Positions 18,972 through 28,099 of a DNA stretch of 64,000 nucleotides are shown piece by piece. Each line of letters starts with the position of its first letter. Positions within the stretch are counted from its first letter, which is position 1. A program made the position numbers and the translations under genes. Below the pieces are notes generated by a model. The model saw nothing but the letters and a program-made list of their open reading frames with translations. It made no database searches and was not told the origin of the DNA. The DNA is from Bacillus horti. GTDB taxonomy: Bacteria; Bacillota; Bacilli; Caldalkalibacillales; JCM-10596. The stretch lies in contig NZ_JAUSTY010000009.1 of the NCBI RefSeq assembly GCF_030813115.1, positions 113,440-177,439 of the forward strand. Reading direction: 5' to 3'.

Positions 18972-19589
18972 CTATAGAAAAATTTTTAGGAGATTCCACC
19001 CCATATACAAAGCTGAACCCCAAATGATTAAACTGGCCCCACGGTTCATATACATAAGAACCCTTCCCGAAGCATCTACTCTCCCAATCCAATGTCCAGT
19101 TACAGCAAGCCCTGTAAACCAGATCCAGGAAACACCTATACAGGTAAAGGTGAATAGCCATTTATCCGTTCCAAAATATACTAAGGAACTCGTACCTATT
19201 ACTCCAAAAATATCTATAATCGCATGAGGATTGAGTAAGGAAACGGATGCGGCAAAAAGAATTTGTTTTTTTGGCGATAAAGCTTGGTCATTACTTTTCA
19301 GGGAAACGGGGTTATTACTCCAAATGGACCAGCCCATATAACTCAAAAAGATAATACCAAGACTATATAAAACAATCTGTAGCCACTCGAAGGTCATGAC
19401 CATGTAAGAAAGCCCAAATACAGCTAATAAAATGAGCAAAGTATCACATATCGAGGCTGTAATGACGGCAGGTAAGGCCAGTCTAATTCCCCTTTGAGTA
19501 ATCCCTTGATTAAAAATAAATATATTTTGCACCCCTAAAGGTAAAATAAGTCCCAGTGCAAGTAAAAATCCATGTACAGTAGCCTCCAT
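18972..19589 (-). CDS. LysE/ArgO-family amino acid exporter
   Basis: 205 residues, starting at ATG 19589 with AAGGAGTG 5 nt upstream. It has about six membrane segments. The first holds LILPLGVQNIFIFNQGI, a close match to the LysE/ArgO family signature (GPxNxxxxxxG region). The C-terminal segments include LLNPHAIIDIFGVIG and a final LIIWGSALYMGW. The family exports basic or other amino acids. It is divergent from the MocR-type regulator gene at 19754 across an operator-rich 164-bp region, so that regulator probably controls it. Exact substrate not predictable from sequence. Confidence 0.85.
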   Translation of the reverse strand: MEATVHGFLLALGLILPLGVQNIFIFNQGITQRGIRLALPAVITASICDTLLILLAVFGLSYMVMTFEWLQIVLYSLGIIFLSYMGWSIWSNNPVSLKSNDQALSPKKQILFAASVSLLNPHAIIDIFGVIGTSSLVYFGTDKWLFTFTCIGVSWIWFTGLAVTGHWIGRVDASGRVLMYMNRGASLIIWGSALYMGWNLLKIFL

Positions 19590-19680
19590 CTTACACTCCT
19601 TACTTTTCTTTTGTAAAACCCATAAAGCTGAATATGCCTCTTTCTATCGTCCATTATAAAATGGGAAAGGCAATATGTCT

Positions 19681-19721
19681 CCAACCATTGGTTGGTCATT
19701 AAGCCAACCAAGTGCTATAAT
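19681..19721. promoter_or_regulatory. MocR-type operator overlapping the promoter
   Basis: CCAACCATTGGTTGG (19681-19695) is an inverted repeat, and a third CCAACCA half-site lies at 19704-19710. TATAAT (19716-19721) directly follows, about 33 bp before the regulator start. The third half-site lies in the -35/-10 spacer, consistent with autoregulation by the MocR-like protein and control of the divergent exporter. Confidence 0.65.
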
Positions 19722-19753
19722 TGATGAAATAAACCTATACAAGAGGGAAGCAA

Positions 19754-21199
19754 ATGTATCAAGAAAAATGGAAACCAGATCCTACGTCATCAGTACCTTT
19801 GTTTCAACAGATCTTTCAATTTATTAAAGAAAAAATACGTCATGGAGACTGGACCGTAGGTACAAAGTTACCTGCTCAAAGAGAACTGGCTAGGGAGTTT
19901 GGGGTGAATAGAAGTACAGTAGTAGCGGCTTTAGAAGAGCTAAAGGCAGAAGGTCTAATTGAGGGAAAATATGGAGCAGGTACACGGGTAAGTTCACAAA
20001 CCTGGCAGACTTTAAGCCCTCCGCCCCCAGACTGGAATACATACGTTCAGCAAGGAGTGCACCATCCAAATCTGCGTACCATACAGGAAATCAACAAAGC
20101 AGAATTTTATCCAAACACTGTGCGGCTGGGCACAGGGGAATTAGCACCAGAGCTGTTGCCAATACAGCAAATTCGAGAGCTATTTAAGCATGCTCCTCAA
20201 AAGCTTGATTTAGGGTACGAGGATCCCAGAGGAAATAGGCAATTAAGAGAGGAAATTCAAGCTCACGTTAGACAAAGAGGAATACTTACATCAACGTCTT
20301 CGATCTTAATTGTTTCAGGAGCCCTACAAGCGTTACAATTAATAGCTCTTGGATTGTTAGCGCGAGACTCTACGATTCTTCTGGAAAGGGCTTCTTATTT
20401 GCAATCCGTTCATGTGTTTCGATCGGCAGGAATGAAGCTGTGTGGGATACCTTTGGATGAACAAGGTATTATGCCGTCTGCTCTTAATAAGCTTAAACAG
20501 CTTCATCAGGCGGCGATGCTCTATGTAAATCCAAGCTTTCATAATCCTACAGGTATTGTGAGTGGTGAAAAACGACGCTCTGAAATCCTAGAGGTATGCC
20601 AGCAGATGATGCTTCCTATAGTAGAGGATGATACGTATGCAGATCTGTGGCTGGCGGAACCGTCCCCGGCAGCTCTGAAGGCAATAGATACACAAGGACT
20701 TGTTCTGTATCTAGGAAGTATGTCAAAGGCTTTAAGTGCTGGATTAAGAATTGGCTGGGTGATCGGACCAGAGCCTGTGATTGAACGATTAGCCGATATT
20801 AAGATGCAAATGGATTATGGCTCCAGTTCATTATCGCAATGGGTAGTCACCCAATTTTTATCTTCTTCTCTTTATAAGCAGCAGCTTACTTATGTGAGGG
20901 AACAGCTTAGGATGCGTAGAGAAAAGGCTTTAGAAGCATTAGAACATTACTTTGAGAAGATCGCTACGTGGAATATTCCTCAAGGGGGTTTTTATATTTG
21001 GCTACAGATCAAGGGATCGGTGCCTATGAGACAGGTTTTCGAAAAAGCACTAAAAGAAGGGGTATTAATTAACCCGGGCTATCTTTATGATCGTTATGAC
21101 AATACACATATTAGGCTCTCCTATGCTTATGCAGCCCCACTAGAGCTTGAGAATGGCTTGGCTATATTAGCAAAAGTCATTAAGGAATTTTCTAAGTAA
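19754..21199 (+). CDS. MocR/PdxR-type transcription regulator (GntR HTH + aminotransferase domain)
   Basis: 481 residues. The N-terminal winged helix (about 10-80) shows the GntR pattern KLPAQRELAREFGVNRSTVV. Residues about 110-481 form a class I aminotransferase-like domain. The PLP lysine is expected in LGSMSKALSAGLRIGW, and the PLP-binding NPSFHNPTGIV motif is present. MocR proteins sense PLP-bound amino compounds and activate or repress a divergent gene. Here the divergent partner is a LysE exporter, and repeated CCAACC motifs lie between the genes. It likely responds to an amino acid handled by the exporter (inference). Length and motifs are normal for the family. Confidence 0.88.
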   Translation: MYQEKWKPDPTSSVPLFQQIFQFIKEKIRHGDWTVGTKLPAQRELAREFGVNRSTVVAALEELKAEGLIEGKYGAGTRVSSQTWQTLSPPPPDWNTYVQQGVHHPNLRTIQEINKAEFYPNTVRLGTGELAPELLPIQQIRELFKHAPQKLDLGYEDPRGNRQLREEIQAHVRQRGILTSTSSILIVSGALQALQLIALGLLARDSTILLERASYLQSVHVFRSAGMKLCGIPLDEQGIMPSALNKLKQLHQAAMLYVNPSFHNPTGIVSGEKRRSEILEVCQQMMLPIVEDDTYADLWLAEPSPAALKAIDTQGLVLYLGSMSKALSAGLRIGWVIGPEPVIERLADIKMQMDYGSSSLSQWVVTQFLSSSLYKQQLTYVREQLRMRREKALEALEHYFEKIATWNIPQGGFYIWLQIKGSVPMRQVFEKALKEGVLINPGYLYDRYDNTHIRLSYAYAAPLELENGLAILAKVIKEFSK

Positions 21200-21270
21200 T
21201 TGGGTTTTACTCATGTTCTCTCTTCTTCATACATATTAGATAGTAAAGCTTAAAAGAGGAGGAGAAGAAA

Positions 21271-22224
21271 ATGGAATCGAATTGGGGTGAAATTTTTAAA
21301 TTTTATGCAGAGGACCGCAACAGACAATATGTATCTTCCCGTTTAGCGCCTGCAATAGAGAGTCTGACGTCAGGTATGGAATGGGAGGACAAGCAGCGCT
21401 GGTTGAGAATACAAGATGAGCATAAATATCGCGGTGTGCGTTTACTTAAATCCAATAGCAAATACAAGGTACTTAAAGTAGAAGAGGATTCTCCACTAGT
21501 TGATATTACATATCGTGTGCATATTAGCTGGTTAATAGAACATAATGGGATTACCTACACAGAAGAGTGGGTGGAGGATAGAAGTTGTTTGTTAAAGCAA
21601 ACACAGGGATGGGCTGTTGTAAATGATGTACGATTAAATAAGGATGATGGTTACAGCTTGTCTGAAATTCAAAAGTTACCATCTCGTATACATGAATTAA
21701 CCACCGACATTAAGACATTAAGAAATGGAAGTCCTTATGATCGTGGAAAAGCCGTTCAATATGCAGAGCTTTGGTGGAATGATTATAATCCTCAGTTTGA
21801 GGAGTTTGATGTGGATTGTACGAACTTTGTCTCACAATGTATGTGGGCTGGAAATGCGCCAATGAGGCATGCCTCTAGAGAAAAGGGGTGGTGGTATAAG
21901 TTCGGAGGCTCACCTAATTGGAGCTTCAGCTGGAGTGTAGCTCATGCTTTAAGATTGTATTTAGGTAGTAGTCAATCAGGATTACGAGCGACTGAGGTCT
22001 TTTCAGCAGATCAGTTGGAGCCAGGAGATATTATTTGTTATGATTTTGATGGGGACGGGAGATTTCAGCATAATACTATTGTAGTGATGAAGGATGGTGA
22101 GGGCATGCCATTGGTGAATGCTCATACGACAAACAGCCGTCACCGATATTGGAGCTATACTGATTCCCACGCATGGACAGAGCAGGTTGAATACAGGTTC
22201 TTTCGTATTGTTAATTATTTTTAA
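21271..22224 (+). CDS. Amidase-domain protein (PF12671-like)
   Basis: 317 residues; GAGGAGGAG lies 7 nt before the ATG. The C-terminal half (about 158-317) is the Bacillales amidase_6 domain: AELWWNDYNPQFEEFDVDCT, then NFVSQCMWAGNAPM, then GDIICYDFDGDGRFQHNTIV and VNAHTTNSRHRYWSY. The Cys in DCTNFVSQC and the His in QHNT are the likely catalytic pair of a papain-like (CHAP/NlpC-type) fold. No signal peptide was found, so it may act inside the cell, in spores or after lysis. The N-terminal half is an uncharacterised beta-rich region common to this family. Single-gene unit. Confidence 0.75.
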   Translation: MESNWGEIFKFYAEDRNRQYVSSRLAPAIESLTSGMEWEDKQRWLRIQDEHKYRGVRLLKSNSKYKVLKVEEDSPLVDITYRVHISWLIEHNGITYTEEWVEDRSCLLKQTQGWAVVNDVRLNKDDGYSLSEIQKLPSRIHELTTDIKTLRNGSPYDRGKAVQYAELWWNDYNPQFEEFDVDCTNFVSQCMWAGNAPMRHASREKGWWYKFGGSPNWSFSWSVAHALRLYLGSSQSGLRATEVFSADQLEPGDIICYDFDGDGRFQHNTIVVMKDGEGMPLVNAHTTNSRHRYWSYTDSHAWTEQVEYRFFRIVNYF

Positions 22225-22423
22225 GACTTTGGAGGCTGAACACTAAAGAATTTGTAAAGAGATTGAAAGAGATTAACCCTAATATTTACGTGCAGAAGTT
22301 ATGATGTTATATAATCTGTAGAAAAAGTTGTTAAAAGCGAGCAATTAACTATTTTTGATGGACAGTTTGTAGGATTACCCTTACAATATAATGAAAATGA
22401 AGATAACAGACAGAGGTGTAGGT

Positions 22424-22891
22424 GTGGGTTTTCATATTGTATTATATCAACCAGAGATTCCTTACAATACAGGAAATATAGCTAGAACATGCGCAGCGAC
22501 GAATACGAAGCTACATATTATTAGACCAATGGGCTTTACGACTGATGACAGAATGCTTAAAAGAGCAGGCTGTGATTATTGGCATTCGGTAGATATTGCC
22601 TACTACGATTCGATGGAGGAGTGTATGGCTCTTTACTCTGATCATCGTTTCTTTTTTATTGAAACGCAAGGTAAACATACCTATACAGAGGTCACTTATA
22701 AAGATGGCGATTTTTTTGTTTTTGGTAAAGAGTCAACGGGTATTCCTAAGTCAATCCTAGAGCAGCATAGAGAAAACTGGATCAAAATTCCTATGAGTCT
22801 TGAGCATGTTCGTTCCCTCAATTTATCAAACACGGCAGCCATTTTAGTTTACGAAGCATTACGTCAAACCAATTTTCCAGGTCTAGAGTAA
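22424..22891 (+). CDS. trmL: tRNA (cytidine/uridine-34-2'-O)-methyltransferase
   Basis: 155 residues from the GTG at 22424, which has AGAGGTG 5 nt upstream and gives the N-terminus MGFHIVLYQPEIPYNTGNIA expected for TrmL. An in-frame ATG at 22391 would add 11 residues absent from the family and has no RBS. SPOUT-family motifs are present: NTGNIARTCAATNTKLHIIR, FFVFGKESTGIPKSIL and IPMSLEHVRSLNLSNTAAIL, the last forming the knot that binds SAM. It methylates the wobble ribose of tRNA-Leu isoacceptors. Length is typical. Confidence 0.9.
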   Translation: MGFHIVLYQPEIPYNTGNIARTCAATNTKLHIIRPMGFTTDDRMLKRAGCDYWHSVDIAYYDSMEECMALYSDHRFFFIETQGKHTYTEVTYKDGDFFVFGKESTGIPKSILEQHRENWIKIPMSLEHVRSLNLSNTAAILVYEALRQTNFPGLE

Positions 22892-22950
22892 GGCATGCAT
22901 GTTTTTTAATGCTTTACCAAACGACTGCTCATATAGGGGAGGAATAAGTA

Positions 22951-23676
22951 ATGAGTAAAGCTATACTGTTCGATTTAGATGGAACCTTGTTGCCAATGGA
23001 TACGGGTTATTTTGTAGAGCATTATATGAAAGCGTTGGCGGTTAAAGTAGCCCCGATTATTGAACCAAAGCAATTCACGAAAGCTTTGTGGGAGGCTACA
23101 CATGAGGTTATGACGAACACTGATCCAGAGCGTTTGAATATGGAAGTGTTTGAGGAGGCTTTTTTAAGGTTGACAACGTTAAAAAAAGAACAGATTTGGC
23201 CTGTTTTTGATACGTTTTACGCAGAAAGCTTTCCGGATTTGGTTCAGCATTCACAGCCATCTCCTGTCGCACAGCTTGTTATTAAGGAGGCAGTAGAGGC
23301 AGGATATAAGGTTGCTATTGCTACGAATCCCATTTTCCCTAAGGTGGCTATCGAGCATAGGATGAAATGGGCGGGAGTATTAGATGCTCCATTTGCAAAG
23401 GTTACAGTGTATGAGGAAAGTCATTTTACCAAGCCGCATTTACCGTACTATCAAGCAATCTGTGATGATATTCAGGTACATCCTGAGGATTGTATTATGG
23501 TTGGAAATGATATGCAGGAGGATATGATCGCTAGTCAGCTAGGGGTGAAAACCTATTTAGTCGAGGGAAATGTTATTGATCGAGGGGAGCCACAATTTCC
23601 TATCAATGATCGAGGTAGCCTTTCAGATTTATTGGATAAGCTAAAAGGAAGAGAAGGAATATTCTCAGCAGATTGA
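22951..23676 (+). CDS. HAD-superfamily hydrolase
   Basis: 241 residues with AGGGGAGGA 8 nt before the ATG. HAD motifs are visible: ILFDLDGTLLP (nucleophile Asp), AIATNPIFP (motif II Thr), FTKPHLPYY (motif III Lys) and IMVGNDMQEDM (motif IV Asp pair). The cap region (about 15-90) is helical. Such enzymes dephosphorylate small metabolites; the substrate cannot be told from sequence. It follows trmL by 60 bp in the same direction and ends at the hairpin at 23738. Confidence 0.85.
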   Translation: MSKAILFDLDGTLLPMDTGYFVEHYMKALAVKVAPIIEPKQFTKALWEATHEVMTNTDPERLNMEVFEEAFLRLTTLKKEQIWPVFDTFYAESFPDLVQHSQPSPVAQLVIKEAVEAGYKVAIATNPIFPKVAIEHRMKWAGVLDAPFAKVTVYEESHFTKPHLPYYQAICDDIQVHPEDCIMVGNDMQEDMIASQLGVKTYLVEGNVIDRGEPQFPINDRGSLSDLLDKLKGREGIFSAD

Positions 23677-23737
23677 TAAGGTAGAGATATAATCTAAATT
23701 CAAAAAAAGAATCAAATAAAAAAGGACAAAATAAAAA

Positions 23738-23778
23738 GGGCTTCTCAAGATCAACATTGACTTTGAGAGCCCTCTTTT
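23738..23778. terminator. Bidirectional rho-independent terminator
   Basis: GGGCTTCTCAA (23738-23748) pairs with TTGAGAGCCC (23764-23773), with one mismatch or bulge, followed by TCTTTTTC on the plus strand and A/T-rich sequence on the other side. It closes the HAD gene and the small minus-strand gene at 23796. Confidence 0.75.
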
Positions 23779-23795
23779 TCTTTTAAAACATACTT

Positions 23796-23891
23796 TTACA
23801 CTTGGTCTGTTTTTGTTTTCTCATCATATCCAGCTGTAAAGATAACGGCAAGAAAAGCAATACCGATAAGGCAAATAACTATAGTACCCAC
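23796..23891 (-). CDS. Small single-pass membrane protein, 31 residues
   Basis: A GTG-started frame with a strong GCAGGAGG 8 nt upstream. The product starts MGTIVICLIGIAFLAVIFTA and ends in a charged tail (GYDEKTKTDQV). One membrane helix fills most of the chain. I do not recognise the family with certainty; size and layout resemble small transporter-associated subunits. It is followed by a terminator, which supports a real transcription unit. It lies in the 350-bp gap between the HAD gene and mtnA. Confidence 0.5.
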   Translation of the reverse strand: MGTIVICLIGIAFLAVIFTAGYDEKTKTDQV

Positions 23892-24027
23892 TATATAAAC
23901 CTCCTGCAAAAAAACTGTTTCTTCTATTATAATATGTCCTAAAATGTTTTGCAAAATGTTCGGGTCAAAACATGTGACTTTTTTGTGCTTATTTATGTTA
24001 CGTAATACTCTAATTCATAGCTATTAA

Positions 24028-25116
24028 TCATTTTGCTTCATTTATCTGAAGCTCTACAATGTTATGGTTTTGAAATAGCTCAGCTAAGCCTTGCTTATAG
24101 TTTCCACGGACGATTCCTTTTTCCGTTATAATGGCTGTCACCAAATGGCTAGGAGTGACATCAAAGGCTGGGTTGAAGGTTTGGATGCCCGCTGGAGCAA
24201 CAGGGATTTCAGAGATGTGAGTAATTTCAGTTCCTTCACGCTCCTCAATCGGAATGTCTGCTCCTTGCTCTGTATTTAGATCAATGGATGAAAGAGGTGC
24301 AGCAACATAAAAAGGAATATTGTGGGCCTTAGCCAATACAGCTAACCCATATGTTCCTATTTTATTTGCTACATCACCATTGGCTGCTACACGATCTGTC
24401 CCTACAATTACGGCTTGAATCCAGCCCTTTTGCATGACACTAGCAGCCATATTATCGCATATCAATGTAACGTCAATTCCCGCCTGCTGAAGTTCAAAAG
24501 CAGTCAAGCGTGATCCTTGCAGAACGGGGCGTGTCTCATCAGCATAAACTTTGATATTCCAGCCCTTTTCCTGAGCTAAATAAAAGGGAGCCGTTGCTGT
24601 TCCATATCTTGCTGTGGCTAAGCTACCAGCATTACAATGAGTAAGTACCCCTATGCCATCCTCAAAGAGGGTTAAGGCATGTTCACCGATGGATCGACAA
24701 ACATTTTCATCCTCTTGTTGAATAAGACGTGCTTCCTCTAACACTAGCTGGATTAGTTCTGGAGGACTAATCTCAGGGTGGTTAAAGGCTTTCGTTTTGA
24801 TTCGCTCAAGTGCCCATACTAGGTTGATAGCGGTGGGTCTTGAGCTAGCTAAATAGCTTGCCTGCTCAGTGATAAGCTGTTCTAGTTCCCTCCGACTGGC
24901 GTTTTGTGCGTGCCGGATACCTAGATATAAGCCATACGCTGCTGTCATTCCAATGGCTGGAGCACCTCTTACCTGTAAGGATTTAATAGCTTCCCAAGAC
25001 TCTTCAATGGTACGAATGAACAGATACTCAATATGTCTTGGTAGCCTTGTTTGGTCAATTAAGATAAGCTGGTCTAGCTCTTTATCCCACTGAACCGAAG
25101 CGAGTGGCTGTGTCAT
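24028..25116 (-). CDS. mtnA: S-methyl-5-thioribose-1-phosphate isomerase
   Basis: 362 residues. The start ATG at 25116 lies within the 3' end of mtnK (35-nt overlap) and has GGGAGG 9 nt upstream. The motifs SLQVRGAPAIGMTAAYGLYL, THCNAGSLATARYG (catalytic Cys region) and IVGTDRVAANGDVANKIGTY (catalytic Asp region) identify the eIF2B-like MTR-1-P isomerase. It converts methylthioribose-1-phosphate to methylthioribulose-1-phosphate in the methionine salvage pathway, acting after MtnK. Both genes follow a SAM-I riboswitch, so low SAM should raise their expression. Confidence 0.95.
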   Translation of the reverse strand: MTQPLASVQWDKELDQLILIDQTRLPRHIEYLFIRTIEESWEAIKSLQVRGAPAIGMTAAYGLYLGIRHAQNASRRELEQLITEQASYLASSRPTAINLVWALERIKTKAFNHPEISPPELIQLVLEEARLIQQEDENVCRSIGEHALTLFEDGIGVLTHCNAGSLATARYGTATAPFYLAQEKGWNIKVYADETRPVLQGSRLTAFELQQAGIDVTLICDNMAASVMQKGWIQAVIVGTDRVAANGDVANKIGTYGLAVLAKAHNIPFYVAAPLSSIDLNTEQGADIPIEEREGTEITHISEIPVAPAGIQTFNPAFDVTPSHLVTAIITEKGIVRGNYKQGLAELFQNHNIVELQINEAK

Positions 25117-26335
25117 GCTGCTTTTCCTCCCATTGCTGAAATGATGATCGTATAGGTGCAGAAATCGATTGTTCCTTAGCCCACTTCTGGCGATGAAGAA
25201 TGAGCTGTTGTCCTACGTATAAGGAAAGCTTCTCAGCGTAAGCTCTTTCCGTGTCATCCACTATAGTATCTAAGTCAGCTACGTGGGCTAAGCCGACAAC
25301 TCTACGGATAACCTTACATCCTGCAAAGCCTAAGGCATCCTCTTTAACTTGTTGAATAAATTGCTGAACAAATGCCTCGTTTCTAAGGGATGGATCAGTA
25401 GCCTGTGATAGGCTAAGCAGGGTAAATTGCTGCTCGAAAACGTCCCAAATTTGATGAATAGATTCAAGCAGATACTGCTGATAGACATTTCGTTGCTCCA
25501 CATTTTTAATACGCACCTCTTGAGCTGCAAAATTCAGGACGAAGTTAGCAAAGACAGCGCCGATATCAAATCCTATTGGTCCGAAATAAGCAAATTCAGG
25601 ATCAATGACTTTAGTGCTTGCCGATGTCACAAAAATACTTCCTGTGTGTAAATCTCCATGAATTAACGCTTCTGTAGCGGTTAGAAATTTGTATTTTAAT
25701 TGGGCTACTTGACCTTTTAGCTCTTGATTCACCCAAAGCTCCTTAACCTGTTCCTCAATCAGTGGATTAAAGGAATTTTTTTCAGCATTATAGTAGGGGT
25801 CTGTGAACACAAGATCCTCTGTTATTTTACACAGGTCAGGATTGATAAACTCGGCTAGCTTTTGCTTTTTTACTTCTGGCGCTAAGAAAAAGTCAGACTG
25901 ATAAAATGTTGTATGGGCGATAAAGTGTCCGATATGCTTAGCAAATTCCGGATACGTTTTCGCTTCAATGAGTCCCTTGCGTAGGATAATATGGTCGGAC
26001 AAATCCTCCATAATCGTTAAAGATAGCTCCTTATCGAAATGATATACCTTTGGTACTAGTCCAGGTAAAATTTCATGCTGAAGCTGAAGTGCTTCGGATT
26101 CAATCCTTGCTCTGTCTAAGGAAAGCGGCCAGGATTCTCCTACCACACGAGCATAGGGTAGTGCCTGCTTAAAAATAACGGAACGATCTGACTTTTTATC
26201 CTGTAGATGAAAAACAAGATTAAGATTCCCGTCTCCAATTTCTCTTGAGGTTAGCTGTGCTCCTTGTTCAAACAGCCCTGGGATACCAAGAGCGTATTCC
26301 TTTGCTTCTTCTTCTGATAATGCACGATAAGCCAT
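25082..26335 (-). CDS. mtnK: S-methyl-5-thioribose kinase
   Basis: 417 residues; AGGGGGC precedes the ATG. Kinase-fold motifs are visible: EIGDGNLNLVFHLQD (nucleotide loop), ALIHGDLHTGSIFVTSAST (catalytic loop, HGDLHTGS) and KVIDPEFAYFGPIGFDIGA (metal-binding DPE). It phosphorylates methylthioribose at C1 to start the salvage of the methylthio group from SAM-derived methylthioadenosine. It is the first gene behind the SAM-I riboswitch at 26453-26631 and overlaps mtnA. The length is typical. Confidence 0.95.
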   Translation of the reverse strand: MAYRALSEEEAKEYALGIPGLFEQGAQLTSREIGDGNLNLVFHLQDKKSDRSVIFKQALPYARVVGESWPLSLDRARIESEALQLQHEILPGLVPKVYHFDKELSLTIMEDLSDHIILRKGLIEAKTYPEFAKHIGHFIAHTTFYQSDFFLAPEVKKQKLAEFINPDLCKITEDLVFTDPYYNAEKNSFNPLIEEQVKELWVNQELKGQVAQLKYKFLTATEALIHGDLHTGSIFVTSASTKVIDPEFAYFGPIGFDIGAVFANFVLNFAAQEVRIKNVEQRNVYQQYLLESIHQIWDVFEQQFTLLSLSQATDPSLRNEAFVQQFIQQVKEDALGFAGCKVIRRVVGLAHVADLDTIVDDTERAYAEKLSLYVGQQLILHRQKWAKEQSISAPIRSSFQQWEEKQHDTATRFGSVG

Positions 26336-26400
26336 ATTTTTAGCCCCCTAAACGAAAAATTTCCAAAAAACGAATAGCGATATAAACATTTGAGCATATA

Positions 26401-26425
26401 AAAAGCCTCTTCCTGAGGAAGAGGC
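26401..26425 (-). terminator. Riboswitch expression-platform terminator
   Basis: On the minus strand GCCTCTTCC and GGAAGAGGC (26405-26425) form a perfect stem followed by TTTTT. It lies between the SAM-I aptamer and mtnK, the expected position of the terminator that forms when SAM is bound. Confidence 0.85.
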
Positions 26426-26452
26426 GTAAGCGCTAATGAGCTGTTCCGCACT

Positions 26453-26631
26453 CTTATCTCTCAGGATTAAATAATCCTGCAGGATGTAGCACCGTGCCAT
26501 ATTCGTGTGTATTCACGAACCTCTTGTTTGTAAATCAATTCTTTTCTACAACAAGTGGCACCACGGTAGTTGTGGTATACGGTCGGTTGCCGGGCGTCAT
26601 CGGGCCAGTCCCTCAGCCTTCTCTGGATAAG
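26453..26631 (-). promoter_or_regulatory. SAM-I (S-box) riboswitch aptamer upstream of mtnKA
   Basis: Reading the minus strand from 26631: CTTATCCAGAGAAGGCTGAG, then GGACTGGCCC, then GATGACGCCCGGCAACC. This is the canonical S-box core. P1 is CTTATC (26626-26631) paired with GATAAG (26453-26458). The P3/P4 arms are extended by a long stem around 26520-26580. The terminator at 26401-26425 completes the switch. Known behaviour: SAM binding terminates transcription. Confidence 0.95.
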
Positions 26632-26733
26632 AATAGCAATATTTATTTACTTGTATTTTGTAAAACATCATACATGGAGACTAGGTTATCTGTCAATGAA
26701 TTTTTTAAAAATTATTCCTTTTTCATTTTCTGC

Positions 26734-26761
26734 TTTACATTTCTCTCAAAATGACTATAGT
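26734..26761 (+). promoter_or_regulatory. Sigma-A-type promoter for mtnE
   Basis: TTTACA (26734-26739), a 16-nt spacer and TATAGT (26756-26761) lie 23 bp before the mtnE start. No S-box lies on this strand, so mtnE and the genes after it seem to be transcribed without the SAM switch. Confidence 0.5.
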
Positions 26762-26783
26762 TGAAAAGTAAAGAGGTGAGCAA

Positions 26784-27974
26784 ATGAGGAAGAGCTTTCA
26801 AATTCAACCAGCAAAGCGTATGGATGCTTTGCCTACACAATTCTTTGCTAGCCTAGTAGCAAAGGTGCAGAACAAAGTCAATCAAGGGTGTGATGTGATT
26901 AATTTAGGGCAGGGTAATCCGGATCTGCCAACCCCTTCACATATAGTAAATGCGTTACAGGAAGCAGCAGAAAATCCGCTATACCACAAGTATTCCCCCT
27001 TTCAAGGCTATCCATTTTTGAAGGAGGCTATTGCTGAATTTTACCGTAGAGAATATCAGGTCGATATTGATCCTGAAACGGAGGTAGCCATATTATTTGG
27101 TGGGAAATCTGGATTAATTGAGGTTAGTCAGTGTTTATTAAATCCAGGAGATTCGTGTCTGGTTCCAGATCCAGGCTATCCGGATTATTGGTCGGGAATA
27201 GCACTAGCTGAGGCCAAGATGTCTTACATGCCACTTCGACCTGAAAATCAGTTTTTACCAGATTATAAGGAAATCGGGCAGGAGGCTCTGGATGAAGCTA
27301 AGCTTATGTTCTTGAATTATCCGAATAATCCAACGGCATCCGTAGCGACAGCAGATTTTTTCCGTGAAACGGTGGACCTAGCCTATGATCATTCGATTGC
27401 TGTTGTGCATGACTTTGCTTATGGAGCGATTGGCTTTGATGGGAAGAAGCCCATTAGCTTTTTGCAGACTCCTGGAGCGAAAGAAGTGGGTATAGAAATT
27501 TACACATTATCTAAAACCTACAATATGGCCGGTTGGCGTGTGGGCTTTGCCCTAGGAAATAAAGAGATGATCCGTTTAATTAATCTGCTACAGGATCATC
27601 AATTTGTCAGTTTGTTTGGAGGAATTCAGGCAGCTGCTGCAACGGCCCTGTTAGACTCTCAGGGCTGTGTAGAACAGCTGGTCCAAACGTACGAAAACAG
27701 GCGCAATTCCTTTTTTGCACAACTAGATCAGATGGGCTGGAAGGCAACTCCTTCAGAGGGCTCCTTTTTCGCTTGGTTACCTGTTCCTACTGGATTTACG
27801 TCAGCCAGCTTTGCCGATCTGCTTTTGGAGGAGGCTCATATTGTAGTTGCACCGGGAATTGGCTTTGGTCAGCAGGGTGATGCCTTTGTTCGGGTAGGCC
27901 TATTGACCGATGAGGATCGAGCAAGAGAAGCGATAAAAAGGGTTGAACAATTAGGAATCTTTCATGTAACATGA
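26784..27974 (+). CDS. mtnE: Methionine-salvage aminotransferase (MtnE-type)
   Basis: 396 residues, AAGAGGTGAG before the ATG. It is a class I PLP aminotransferase: NLGQGNPDLPTPSHIV near the N-terminus, FLNYPNNPTASVAT in the middle, and the PLP Lys in IYTLSKTYNMAGWRVGFALG. It transaminates 2-keto-4-methylthiobutyrate to methionine, the last salvage step. Assignment to MtnE rests on its place beside mtnKA and mtnW/XB/D as well as similarity to the Bacillus enzyme. Length is normal. Confidence 0.85.
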   Translation: MRKSFQIQPAKRMDALPTQFFASLVAKVQNKVNQGCDVINLGQGNPDLPTPSHIVNALQEAAENPLYHKYSPFQGYPFLKEAIAEFYRREYQVDIDPETEVAILFGGKSGLIEVSQCLLNPGDSCLVPDPGYPDYWSGIALAEAKMSYMPLRPENQFLPDYKEIGQEALDEAKLMFLNYPNNPTASVATADFFRETVDLAYDHSIAVVHDFAYGAIGFDGKKPISFLQTPGAKEVGIEIYTLSKTYNMAGWRVGFALGNKEMIRLINLLQDHQFVSLFGGIQAAAATALLDSQGCVEQLVQTYENRRNSFFAQLDQMGWKATPSEGSFFAWLPVPTGFTSASFADLLLEEAHIVVAPGIGFGQQGDAFVRVGLLTDEDRAREAIKRVEQLGIFHVT

Positions 27975-28099
27975 GAATTAATTTCTTTGATGTGAGGCTA
28001 TGAATTCTTTTTACATTGTCATAGAGTAAATCACCTATGGATTTTATCTAGAAACGTGAATTTAATTTACGGTTTTTTGTTAATGTGGGAGGGGAATTG

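Noticed and set aside
26494..26764. Plus-strand open frames of 64-86 codons in front of mtnE
   Set aside because: They lie antisense to the SAM-I riboswitch and have no RBS; the RNA structure explains the sequence conservation.
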